A stretch of DNA of 64,000 nt from contig NZ_AZQN01000009.1 of the NCBI RefSeq assembly GCF_000566685.1, positions 124,001 to 188,000 on the forward strand, in the 5' to 3' direction. This document shows, one piece after another, positions 35,837 through 44,324 of this stretch. The stretch's first letter is position 1. Each line of letters opens with the position of its first letter. The position numbers were made by a program, and so were the translations under genes. The notes under the pieces were generated by a model. It saw nothing but the letters and a program-made list of their open reading frames with translations. It was not told the origin of the DNA and did no database searches. Source of the stretch: Dyadobacter tibetensis Y620-1 (GTDB taxonomy: Bacteria; Bacteroidota; Bacteroidia; Cytophagales; Spirosomataceae).

Positions 35837-37148
35837 ATGCCTGATTAAAAACCAACCTTTCCCGTTTTCGTCTTATTCTATGCCATTCTAAATAGGAATT
35901 GGCCAAAATTAACAACGCCAACCCGCCCCCAGCCTGTAGATAAGCGAATTGCGTAAGTACGGAAACCCAACTTAACTCCTGAAAATAAAATTCCTTAAAT
36001 AAAAGCAATACCCCACTCCCCAGATAACCTAAACTTTCGCATAGATAAATGAAATATCCAGCATTAGCTTTAAGCCTAAACAAGGCGATAAAACGTTCGA
36101 ACACGACGGTTTGAAGTGCGGTATAGGACAAAAAAGCCCCTACCCCTAGAAACAGCATCCAATAGAAGCCATTCATCCAACCGATTTCGAAGAGATAAGT
36201 AGAGAAGCCACAAAGCACCAGACCTACCAACACGATAAGATTACAAAGCCTAAAGCCCAGTAAATTGCTTTTTACAAACACCAAAAGCCCGATGATCACA
36301 AATACCACTAATCCACAAATCAACTCAGTTTGAGCCAATACTCCATTTTCCCAGGCTGCATCGATTTCATTCCAAATTTCCACTGTAAAGTTATCTCTGA
36401 AATCCCTAACAACTACAAGGCCGGAATAACAAAGCACCAAACACATAATTGGAAATCCAAACCGGGCTAATACTTCATATTTATCCCTTCTGGTCATGGG
36501 CACACGCAGAGTCCTCGATTTTATATCCGCTTCGGTAGGCCCCGGGATCATTCCTAGCATCCATACAAAAATTAAAAACATAGGAAGGAAGATAGAACCC
36601 ATCAGAAAGGGCATCCAAAACTCTCCTACCTCCGGGAAATAATCGGACAAATTCAGATAAATTGTTTTTAAAATTCCCGAGGCTACTACCACACTTACGC
36701 TTAGCCCCATCGCCAGCAACTCGGTAAGCCGCCGACCTTCGACAAAACTAAATACAACGCCATAGACCATTCCCAGGGGCAGTCCGTTTACAAAAAGAAA
36801 GATGAAATTATAAGGGAAAGGATTGACTGCAAACAATAATAATGCGAGATGGGCCAGCAAAATTAATCCTATAATGAGCGCCAGACGATGTCCTTTTTTT
36901 AGTTCTGAAATGACTTTGATCCCAATAAACTTGGAAAGGGTATAACCGGCTAGCTGGGAAATAATTAAGATAGCCTTATATCCGACACCCCATAATGTCA
37001 ATCCCTCATAAACTCCGGCACTAAAGGGCTTCCTGAACGAATACATACAAAAATAGACACCAAAAGAAGAAAATATCGTCCAGAGTATCAATAACCCCTT
37101 AGAATTTTCCAACCCAGATTTCAATTTACCAATCAATATTGTATACAT
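35835..37148 (-). CDS. DUF5690 family MFS-like permease, candidate phosphonate transporter
   Basis: A 437-residue protein with about twelve membrane helices and an MFS-like N-terminus (WTIFSSFGVYFCMYSFRKPFSAGVYEG) reminiscent of the organophosphate:phosphate antiporter (GlpT/UhpT) group, where a Y-x-x-R-x-x-F motif is also found after helix 1. It matches what I know of DUF5690, a Bacteroidota family often encoded beside phosphonate-catabolism genes. It is the last gene of the minus-strand locus, 98 bases after the PLP enzyme. A role in uptake of an aminophosphonate across the inner membrane is inferred from fold and context, not demonstrated. Confidence 0.75.
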   Translation of the reverse strand: MYTILIGKLKSGLENSKGLLILWTIFSSFGVYFCMYSFRKPFSAGVYEGLTLWGVGYKAILIISQLAGYTLSKFIGIKVISELKKGHRLALIIGLILLAHLALLLFAVNPFPYNFIFLFVNGLPLGMVYGVVFSFVEGRRLTELLAMGLSVSVVVASGILKTIYLNLSDYFPEVGEFWMPFLMGSIFLPMFLIFVWMLGMIPGPTEADIKSRTLRVPMTRRDKYEVLARFGFPIMCLVLCYSGLVVVRDFRDNFTVEIWNEIDAAWENGVLAQTELICGLVVFVIIGLLVFVKSNLLGFRLCNLIVLVGLVLCGFSTYLFEIGWMNGFYWMLFLGVGAFLSYTALQTVVFERFIALFRLKANAGYFIYLCESLGYLGSGVLLLFKEFYFQELSWVSVLTQFAYLQAGGGLALLILANSYLEWHRIRRKRERLVFNQA

Positions 37149-37246
37149 AAGTCTACCGGAAAAGACTAAAAAAAGCGTAGTTAAACATATTTATCTTCCT
37201 CCTAAAAGCTCAATTGGCCCTGCTGCGACACCCCATTCATTTTGAG

Positions 37247-38614
37247 CTAGGACTGGTCGTCGCGCACACGACCAACCATCTCTAATGCCTCTTCCAAAAT
37301 ATTCAAGGCCCTTTGCAGTTCACTTCTGCTGATATTTAAAGGTGGGGCTAATTGAATGACGTTCCCTTGCGATATTTTAAAACTCAAACCATTTGCCAAG
37401 CAGCCGTACATAATTGCCTCGGCCTCCATAATTGCTTTCTCTTTAGTAGCCGCGTCCAAAACCAGTTCAACCCCCCAGAGCAGGCCTATTCCACGAATAT
37501 CCCCAATAATCGGATATTTTTCCTTTAGGGCTAACAGAGCAGTTCGTACAAATTTCTCGTCTGCCTGCACTTTGACCAACAAATCTTCATGCTGCAAAAC
37601 CTCCAGCATAGCCAAAGCCGCCACCGCACCCAATGGGCTCTTTTCATGAGTAAAATGTCCCAAAGAAACATTGGCAGCCACATTATACTGCTCTCTCGCT
37701 ATGATACCCGCCATAGGCATGATGCCCGCACCCAGCCCCTTTCCCAAGCAAAGAATATCGGGCTCGATGTCAAAATGTTCAAAAGCAAACATTTTCCCCG
37801 TCCTTCCAAAGGCAATAGGAATTTCATCGAGTATTAACAAGACATCATGTTTGTCACAAATTTCCCGAATTCGTTTCCAATAGGCATTCGATGCGATCTG
37901 AACATCGGTATTCCGTATGGTCTCAATGAGAAATGCCCCAATATCTCCCTCTTTTTCAATTACATATTCCAGATAATCGGCATAAGGCAGATCCCCGTTT
38001 TCGGCAGATTGAAAGGGTCCTCGATAGGTAGTTGGAGGAGGTATGCGCTCTACCCCCGGCATCATCGGCCCCAGATTCTTTCTGAAGTCCAGTTCCCCAC
38101 CTGCGGCTATAGCATCCATCGATGCACCATGAAAGGAGTCCCAAACTGATACCACTTTGTGCTTCCCCGTAACAACACGAGCCAACTTTAATGCCATACT
38201 GATAGCCGAAGTCCCGCCCGGAGCAAATAATACTCTATTAAGATCCCCCGGTGTTAGCTCCGATAGTTTTTTGGCAAGATTAATGGCAGGCTCATTGGTG
38301 TAGCGCCGTGGAGAAAATGGTAATACATCCATCTGCTGTTTTACTTTTTCCAACACATAAGGATGGCGATACCCTATCTGATGCACATTATTTCCATGGA
38401 AATCCATATAACGCCTACCTTGCATATCGGTGATATAGATTCCTTCACAGGACTGTAATACGTCTAGGCAAGGGGTCGATAATGACTGATGCAAGAAAGA
38501 AGCTGCATCTTCTTTGAGCAAAGACAGAGTCTGAGCGTCATCTATCACGGCATACCACTGCGTTCGAGCCGAGGAAATATTAACATCACCTTCTGTTCTA
38601 TTCTGTTCTGACAT
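37247..38614 (-). CDS. pbfA: class-III aminotransferase-fold PLP enzyme, probable PbfA-type hydroxy-AEP ammonia-lyase
   Basis: A 455-residue protein of PLP fold type I, class III: NNVHQIGYRHPYVLEKV, FAPGGTSAISMALKLAR (cofactor phosphate binding), VSVWDSFHGASMDA, LLILDEIPIAFGRTGK, and the PLP lysine Lys292 in LGKGLGAGIMP. Neighbouring phosphonate genes point to the PbfA subgroup, which eliminates ammonia from (R)-1-hydroxy-2-aminoethylphosphonate to give phosphonoacetaldehyde, rather than a true transaminase such as PhnW (class V). The alternative is an aminotransferase acting on 2-aminoethylphosphonate or another omega-amine. Class assignment firm; exact reaction inferred from context. Confidence 0.7.
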   Translation of the reverse strand: MSEQNRTEGDVNISSARTQWYAVIDDAQTLSLLKEDAASFLHQSLSTPCLDVLQSCEGIYITDMQGRRYMDFHGNNVHQIGYRHPYVLEKVKQQMDVLPFSPRRYTNEPAINLAKKLSELTPGDLNRVLFAPGGTSAISMALKLARVVTGKHKVVSVWDSFHGASMDAIAAGGELDFRKNLGPMMPGVERIPPPTTYRGPFQSAENGDLPYADYLEYVIEKEGDIGAFLIETIRNTDVQIASNAYWKRIREICDKHDVLLILDEIPIAFGRTGKMFAFEHFDIEPDILCLGKGLGAGIMPMAGIIAREQYNVAANVSLGHFTHEKSPLGAVAALAMLEVLQHEDLLVKVQADEKFVRTALLALKEKYPIIGDIRGIGLLWGVELVLDAATKEKAIMEAEAIMYGCLANGLSFKISQGNVIQLAPPLNISRSELQRALNILEEALEMVGRVRDDQS

Positions 38615-38770
38615 ATTATTATTGGATTAAACGCCCTTTTATCGACCTTCAAATACGCAAAACAACCTATCAATACCAAAATTCGGCACCTGGAATCAAA
38701 TCCCCTACTGCCCCTAATGAGGTAAACCACTGCCATCACCCTCCTGCAGAGTAGCGGCCATAGCTATTGG

Positions 38771-39718
38771 CTAGTCTCCTATGGAAATATATTCTGGCTC
38801 AGGATGACCTTTAAATGCTGCCTTAACAGGGCGTCCGATCCAAGCATACGGCTGGGCAATACCCAGTACATAGGCGATGGTAGCCGCCAGGTCGTATGTA
38901 TTGACCTGCTGCTTTATCTCATAGGCAGGTTTCACACCGGGCCCCGAGAATATCATGGCAATCTCGGCCTCTTCAGGCGTGGCACCACCATGTCCTTTAC
39001 CCTTACCTCCATGATCTGCCGTGATAAGAACCAAGGTTTTATCCTGAAGACCAGCCTTTTGAATCCCTTGAAGCACCAAACCAATAAGTGAATCAGCCTT
39101 GGTAACGGATTCATAATAAGGCAAGGTACCATGCCCGTCGTGATGTCCCGCATGATCGACATGATCGAGGTGTAAAAAACCAAGCACTGGTTTTTTCTCC
39201 ATAAAATATCTAACAAAATCTACTGCCGACGAATCTTCTGTAGAGAAATGTCGATCGTAATTCAGAGCATTTTTCTGAAACAGCCTCCCAAAACCTCTCC
39301 AATGATAAACTGTCCCAATTTCTGCATCTGGCCGAGCCCGGTGCAGCACACTGAATATAGTAGGAAAACGTCCGTCCTTTTCGGCTACCACCGGGGGCAA
39401 AGTATGCTTATCAATTTCCCAGTCGTTATTAATGATTCCATGCTGCTCCGGGCCTGCGCCCATAATCATCGAACCCCAGTTTTGACTACTTGCTGTGGTA
39501 AGTACCGTCCTCACCTGCCATTTCACACTGCCCTGATGCAATAGCGTATCCATAACTGGAGTATGCGCCTTCCGGATACCGTCGGGGCTCATCCCGTCCA
39601 CCCCAATCACTACGACATGTTCTATTTGGTTAACTAACGTTTCCCTCTGGGCATTGGCAGCAGAACAAAAGACGGCCAATCCTGCTGATAATACGGATTT
39701 AAGAATAAGATCATTCAT
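38771..39718 (-). CDS. exported alkaline-phosphatase-superfamily hydrolase
   Basis: A 315-residue protein with a signal peptide ending near ANAQR. Nucleotide-pyrophosphatase/phosphodiesterase-like fold: metal Asp41 in VVIGVDGMSPDG, a nucleophile segment LTTASSQNWGSMIMGAGPEQHG where Ser77 takes the place usually held by Thr, LDHVDHAGHHDG, and ADHGGKGKGHGG for the second metal site. It lies in the phosphonate locus and is predicted periplasmic. It could free an aminophosphonate from an ester or lipid, or be related to phosphonoacetate hydrolase (PhnA) of the same superfamily. The substrate is not defined by sequence. Confidence 0.8.
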   Translation of the reverse strand: MNDLILKSVLSAGLAVFCSAANAQRETLVNQIEHVVVIGVDGMSPDGIRKAHTPVMDTLLHQGSVKWQVRTVLTTASSQNWGSMIMGAGPEQHGIINNDWEIDKHTLPPVVAEKDGRFPTIFSVLHRARPDAEIGTVYHWRGFGRLFQKNALNYDRHFSTEDSSAVDFVRYFMEKKPVLGFLHLDHVDHAGHHDGHGTLPYYESVTKADSLIGLVLQGIQKAGLQDKTLVLITADHGGKGKGHGGATPEEAEIAMIFSGPGVKPAYEIKQQVNTYDLAATIAYVLGIAQPYAWIGRPVKAAFKGHPEPEYISIGD

Positions 39719-39807
39719 ACTTATAAGGATTTAGGAATATATTGATTTTAGATAGCCTATACTGCTTTATGCAAATGCAAAAAACAGTGAAGAAAAATAT
39801 CGGTATA

Positions 39808-40947
39808 CTATATACGACCCTGAACATAATGGCCATTGACCACTTCTTCACAAAGTCCAAATGACAAAGTCATTCCAGCCCCTCCCAAACCATTGATGAT
39901 TGTCACCCCTTGTACAGGGGACATAACGAGTTCGGTGGCGCCGTTCGTCATTTTAGGATATATCCCGTTCCAGGTCTGCGACACCCTCGTCGATTTAAAA
40001 TGGGCAAAACTATTTAAATAGTCCAAAATAAGTCTATTTACAATTTCTCTATCGAAAGGGTCAAAAGTGAGTCCATATTCATGCGAATCTCCTATTGTAA
40101 TTTCGCCTAATCCATTTTGCGAAGCCATCACATGGATTCCCCATTGGATATGTTCAGGATATTGAGCCGCATAACGTTCTTTTAATGCCACTAGGCTGGG
40201 TGCCACTTTAAAGCCTTCATAATGGGTTAGAGACAAGCCTCCACATAGAGAAGGACCAATTTTCCAGTCATTAGGCTGAGACTCGAAGCGTAGCATTTGT
40301 AGTTTACATTTCGTGAGAGGAGCCTCAGCAAACAGCGTCGGATAAAGGGTCTCAAAATCGGCTCCGCTGCAGATATATATTTCATCAGCCGACCAACGCT
40401 TTCCCCCAGCCACAACCGCCGGGTAGTCCACCTGCGTTGCGGCCAGATCCCAATGAAATGTCACCCCATATTTTTCCGCCAAAAACAATGGTATGGTAGC
40501 GATAGCTTCTCGGGGATCGACAATCATCTCATCTGAAGAATACAAGGCCCCTAGCAACCCTTCTGCACGTACCGCCTTAGACTTAGCCAGGGTTTGTTCT
40601 TTAGACAGAATGGAAAGAGATCGAGATTGGCTGCTCGCAGCAACGAATTCTTCCATAACCATCAACTCATCGGCCTGATACGCCATATGTAAACTACCAG
40701 CCTGATGGTGCCATATCCCGGCTTCAACCAAGAGTTCCTTCCAGATGGCCTGGGCCCTTATGGCTCTGCTATAGAGCACACCTTCAGGTTGCCCTATGGG
40801 CCATAACATACCAAAATTCCGAATGGAAGCCCCTACTGCCTTACCAGACCGCTCCAGGACCTGCACCTTATAGCCTCTCTTACATAGGGCATGGGTAGCG
40901 GCTAACCCTACAATGCCCGCACCTATTACTATGGCCGATTTTGTCAT
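39808..40947 (-). CDS. FAD-dependent oxidoreductase, TIGR03364 (phosphonate-locus) type
   Basis: A 379-residue DAO-family flavoprotein: N-terminal FAD motif IVIGAGIVGLAATHALCKRGYKVQVLERS, a GASIRNFGMLWPIGQPEG segment (this NFGM/GQP pattern is what I recall of the TIGR03364 group), and a C-terminal GVTIINGLGGAGMTLSFGLCEEV loop contacting FAD. Characterised relatives in phosphonate clusters oxidise 2-aminoethylphosphonate or its N-methyl form to phosphonoacetaldehyde, releasing the amine and hydrogen peroxide. It overlaps the upstream PhnX-like gene by 4 bases (ATGA), so the two are translationally coupled, matching sequential steps. Substrate preference unknown. Confidence 0.8.
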   Translation of the reverse strand: MTKSAIVIGAGIVGLAATHALCKRGYKVQVLERSGKAVGASIRNFGMLWPIGQPEGVLYSRAIRAQAIWKELLVEAGIWHHQAGSLHMAYQADELMVMEEFVAASSQSRSLSILSKEQTLAKSKAVRAEGLLGALYSSDEMIVDPREAIATIPLFLAEKYGVTFHWDLAATQVDYPAVVAGGKRWSADEIYICSGADFETLYPTLFAEAPLTKCKLQMLRFESQPNDWKIGPSLCGGLSLTHYEGFKVAPSLVALKERYAAQYPEHIQWGIHVMASQNGLGEITIGDSHEYGLTFDPFDREIVNRLILDYLNSFAHFKSTRVSQTWNGIYPKMTNGATELVMSPVQGVTIINGLGGAGMTLSFGLCEEVVNGHYVQGRI

Positions 40948-41639
40948 TGAGATAATTTTTCCACGTTAATTTCCAGAATATCTAATAAGGCAGCCATATT
41001 GTCAATAATATGCGTGGGTTGATAGGGCAGCAAGGCCTCCCTGGTAAAAGCCCCGGTAGTTATCCCAATGGCGTAGGCGCAACCCGCATTCTTGGCTTCG
41101 TTAATATCCACTTCCGTATCCCCCACTTTGGCCACAGCACCGGGAGAACTGATATGCAGACGATGCATTAGCTCGTTGATCATATCGGGATAAGGCCTTC
41201 CATGCGCAACTTCATCACTGGCTATCAGCATATCAATCTTAGATTCCCAGCCCAATCGATTTATTATCACCAGAGCAATATCCCTTGAAAATCCGGTATT
41301 TAAAGCAATTTTTATTCCTGCTCCTCTTAGCGCCGCAAAGGTTTGTTCTACCTCAGGCAATGCCTCTATTTCCTCCGACTCCTGGTAGAACTGAAGCATA
41401 GTCCTGACAAATTCCTCATGAATCTTGGATATAAGATCCTCACTAATCTCACTAACGCCTATCTTCTCCAAGATCATCTTGATGGCCAGAGGCTTCTCAT
41501 AACCCATAATTGGATTAATTTCAGTAAGGGGCACATCATACCCCCTGCTCTTCATGGCTTGCTGAAATGCAAGCCCAACATAATTTTTGTCTTTGACGGT
41601 CGTCCCGGCCATATCAAATACCACAAGCTCTATTTCCAT
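40944..41639 (-). CDS. phosphonatase-like HAD hydrolase (PhnX-related)
   Basis: A 231-residue HAD hydrolase. The nucleophile loop is VVFDMAGTTVKD (Asp9); the cap has IMGYEKPLAIKMIL; the motif 2 region is LNTGFSRD; the acidic motif is KVGDTEVDINEAKNAGC. The DxAGTT motif is the signature of phosphonoacetaldehyde hydrolases. Lys49 in MGYEK aligns with the PhnX lysine (MGLLK) that forms the Schiff base with phosphonoacetaldehyde, so C-P bond cleavage to acetaldehyde and phosphate is plausible. It is shorter than classical PhnX and best placed in the PhnX-like TIGR03351 group. First gene of the coupled pair with the FAD enzyme. Confidence 0.82.
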   Translation of the reverse strand: MEIELVVFDMAGTTVKDKNYVGLAFQQAMKSRGYDVPLTEINPIMGYEKPLAIKMILEKIGVSEISEDLISKIHEEFVRTMLQFYQESEEIEALPEVEQTFAALRGAGIKIALNTGFSRDIALVIINRLGWESKIDMLIASDEVAHGRPYPDMINELMHRLHISSPGAVAKVGDTEVDINEAKNAGCAYAIGITTGAFTREALLPYQPTHIIDNMAALLDILEINVEKLSQ

Positions 41640-41939
41640 CTTTCAATTAGATAATTTTGGTTTTAAAAGACAGACGATCAAGTAAAATGTCCTCCAACTG
41701 GGGAATTATTTAATTTAACAAAATCGCCTTTGCTTACTCCAAGCAAAGGGTAAAGCTAATATCTGAAGATCAACTTAGCAATAGTTTTGTTCAGTAATAC
41801 TTAATCATCCCCTCCCCTCAACGTTGATATCACAAATTAAAACATAAAAAATAGAACTCAAGTTAAGTGAATGTTAATTAATACTAAACATACAAACTAA
41901 ACAGGAAAGCTATCTTCAGCAAATGGCACCCGAACGGAT
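41640..41939. other. intergenic region upstream of the phosphonatase-like gene
   Basis: 300 bases between the XRE-cupin stop and the PhnX-like start. It holds one striking inverted repeat (41727-41749), annotated separately. The rest is AT-rich with no exact -7 motif on the minus strand and no coding frame. Confidence 0.5.
41727..41749. promoter_or_regulatory. perfect inverted repeat, candidate operator of the phosphonate locus
   Basis: CCTTTGCTT and AAGCAAAGG arms (9 bp, exact) separated by ACTCC. It lies about 90 bases upstream of the PhnX-like start and about 190 bases past the regulator gene stop. There is no clean T run after it on the minus strand, so an operator for the adjacent XRE-cupin protein is more likely than a terminator, though a weak terminator is not excluded. 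Confidence 0.4.
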
Positions 41940-42518
41940 TTAAGTCATTTCATTGAAAAAATAGATTACTAACATCAACGCTTCTTCTCCATCAATGCAT
42001 TCCGGATTATGCAGCTCGTTAGCATCGAAGAACATCGAGTCCCCTTCATAAAGAATATGTTTTTCCTTACCAATGGCATATTGGACAGTACCTTGCAGGA
42101 CATATTTGAATTCGTAGGCATTGGTCCTGACCATGGGCCGTTTGGCCCCTTTTTCCAGACGAAGTAACACCACATCGATATGATTGTCTTTAAACTGCTT
42201 GCTAAATATTCTCTGGTAAAAGAATCCTTTTGCATTCTCCTTGGTAAAAGGCTGGTAGGCATCTTTCCTTTTGATGACCACACTTTCTTCAGCGGCATAC
42301 GAAATAATATCCCGAAAAAATTCATTAAGATCGACATCCAGCGCTTTGATCAACCCCAACATCACAGGAAGGGACGGTATAGTCCTACTGTTTTCAATTT
42401 GAGAAACCAGGCTCTTGGTAACCCCAGCTTCAGTTGCAATTTTCTGCAAGGTTACCCCCTTGCCTTTTCTCATTTCCTTTAGCTTATTACTAATTTGAAA
42501 TAGGATGTCGTCCTGCAT
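41940..42518 (-). CDS. XRE-family regulator with C-terminal cupin domain
   Basis: A 192-residue protein. The N-terminal helix-turn-helix (about residues 8-65) reads LKEMRKGKGVTLQKIATEAGVTKSLVSQIENSRTIPSLPVMLGLIKAL. The C-terminal cupin barrel (about 110-190) has RPMVRTNAYEFKYVLQGTVQYAIGKEKHILYEGDSMFFDANELHNPEC. Such proteins bind a small ligand in the cupin and control adjacent catabolic genes. It is transcribed toward the phosphonatase-like/FAD pair with an inverted repeat between, making it the likely local regulator. Divergent from the tandem ABC ATPase gene. Ligand unknown, possibly a phosphonate pathway intermediate. Confidence 0.88.
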   Translation of the reverse strand: MQDDILFQISNKLKEMRKGKGVTLQKIATEAGVTKSLVSQIENSRTIPSLPVMLGLIKALDVDLNEFFRDIISYAAEESVVIKRKDAYQPFTKENAKGFFYQRIFSKQFKDNHIDVVLLRLEKGAKRPMVRTNAYEFKYVLQGTVQYAIGKEKHILYEGDSMFFDANELHNPECIDGEEALMLVIYFFNEMT

Positions 42519-42701
42519 ATTAAAAGTTATAGGTGTAAAATCAATGACTCGAATAAAATGATTCTGCGGCGTATACTCCTAAAACCCTAGGATCCATCGA
42601 ATCAAGTCAAGCTTACAAAAATAGAAAGTTATCGGTGGTTGTATGAATAAAGCTTAGGATATTTGCTTGATATATTCAATACCGAATCTTTCAATCACTC
42701 T

Positions 42702-44228
42702 ATGGATCCTATTGAGCTTAAAAATATTTCTGTAAGAAAGCATGATACAATAATTTTAGAAGATATAAACTGGACACTTCTTCCCGGTGAACAATGGGCC
42801 ATAACCGGCACTAATGGATCGGGCAAATCTACCTTACTGGAGTGCTTAGCGGGGAAACGGCCTGTATGGAAAGGTATTATTCTTATGGGTAGCAGCAAAC
42901 CACAACCAGGAGAAATTGAGCTTTTGGCCAATGACTATTCCTTTAACCGAATCGTAAATGCCGGCGCAGAATATTACCAACAACGCTTCCATGCCTACGA
43001 AGCAGAAAGGGCTCCGACCGTACGGGCTATACTTACTGATCAGCTTAGACCTATTGGTACAATCGATGAAAAATCAGTCGATTTAGCCCCTACATTGATC
43101 AGCGATCAAACACTGGACGAGGTTAGCGAACTGCTTTCCATTTCTCATTTACTCGACCACCCGTTTGTAACGCTTTCTAATGGAGAAACCCGACGCATGC
43201 TCTTAGCTAAATCCCTGGTAAAAAAGCCCAAAGTACTCCTACTCGACAGCCCATTTGCCGGGCTGGATACCCACAGCAGATCGGTATTGCAGGGTGCATT
43301 GGAACAGCTCGCTCAAAAGGGCACCAGAATCGTACTGGTGACTACTCCCGGAGAAATTCCCGATAGCATGACCCATGTTTTAGAGTTGAATGAGGGTAAA
43401 ATCAGTAATCATTCTTCTCTGACCCAATTCAAGGCCAGGCCCACTCAGCCCTCGTATTTACCACTCCCTACCGCCGAAAGTTTAGCCCAATTCGGGCTTC
43501 CTCAAGCCAACAATTTCGAAGTAGCAATAGATCTTCGGAATACTCGGGTACGATATGGTGACAGTCAGATTTTAAAAGGAATAAACTGGAAAGTAAAAAA
43601 AGGAGAAAAATGGGCACTCTCAGGACCCAATGGTTCTGGAAAATCGACCTTATTGAGCATCATTACAGCCGATAACCCCCAACGATTCGCCAACGACTTC
43701 GATCTTTTCGATCAGAAACGAGGAGGAGCAGGGGCCTCCATCTGGGATATTAAGCAGAAGATAGGGCATATCTCCCCGGAGCTTCATCTTTATTTCCCGC
43801 GCAATACACCAGTCCACAAAACCATAGCTTCAGGATTTTTCGATGCAACTGGTGTTTTTTTCAAAAAACTAAGCCCGGCTCAACTCGATAAGGTTCAGGA
43901 AGTTGCGGATCTGCTCCACGTAGATGATTTATTGGAAAGGGATTTCTCAGCTCTGTCTAAGGGCCAACAGAGACTTGTTTTACTAGCTCGGGCCTTGGTG
44001 AAGAATCCTCCATTACTCATATTAGATGAACCATGCCAGGGGTTGGACCAACAAGCTACAGAAAATTTCAAGGCCATTGTTGACGCTATTTGCAATAATC
44101 AGGAGCGCACCTTAATCTATGTTTCTCACTATCCCTCAGAGATACCTTCCTGCGTTTCGCATTTTATCAGATTAGACCAGGGAAGCATCCTATCTATGGA
44201 AAGTACCCAGCCCAATACCCAAGGATAA
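42702..44228 (+). CDS. tandem ABC ATPase, ModF-like
   Basis: About 508 residues, two ABC domains, no membrane segment. Domain 1 has Walker A GTNGSGKST, signature LSNGETRR and Walker B LLLDSPFAGLD, in which the catalytic glutamate is replaced by serine. Domain 2 has GPNGSGKST, LSKGQQRL and LILDEPCQGLD with the glutamate intact. The layout resembles ModF/PhrA-type proteins, associated with molybdate transport in E. coli, but no permease or molybdenum gene is adjacent, so function is open. The frame opens at TTG 42663; the ATG at 42702 (MDPIELKNISVRK) is the usual kind of start. Confidence 0.82.
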   Translation: MDPIELKNISVRKHDTIILEDINWTLLPGEQWAITGTNGSGKSTLLECLAGKRPVWKGIILMGSSKPQPGEIELLANDYSFNRIVNAGAEYYQQRFHAYEAERAPTVRAILTDQLRPIGTIDEKSVDLAPTLISDQTLDEVSELLSISHLLDHPFVTLSNGETRRMLLAKSLVKKPKVLLLDSPFAGLDTHSRSVLQGALEQLAQKGTRIVLVTTPGEIPDSMTHVLELNEGKISNHSSLTQFKARPTQPSYLPLPTAESLAQFGLPQANNFEVAIDLRNTRVRYGDSQILKGINWKVKKGEKWALSGPNGSGKSTLLSIITADNPQRFANDFDLFDQKRGGAGASIWDIKQKIGHISPELHLYFPRNTPVHKTIASGFFDATGVFFKKLSPAQLDKVQEVADLLHVDDLLERDFSALSKGQQRLVLLARALVKNPPLLILDEPCQGLDQQATENFKAIVDAICNNQERTLIYVSHYPSEIPSCVSHFIRLDQGSILSMESTQPNTQG

Positions 44229-44324
44229 TTCATCAGCCCTGATTGATTATGGAGACTTTTTTGGCAAACTTTTTGTTACCCTTAATATCTTGAAAGCAAT
44301 TGCGGAATTAAACCCAAATTTAAT

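Noticed and set aside
37247-38614. Ordinary acetylornithine or ornithine aminotransferase
   Set aside because: No arginine or proline biosynthesis genes are nearby, while phosphonate genes flank it on both sides; kept as an alternative only.
39770-39781. Tandem TGCAAA hexamers upstream of the exported phosphatase gene
   Set aside because: Only two short copies and not matching the full inverted repeat at 41727; too little to call an operator.
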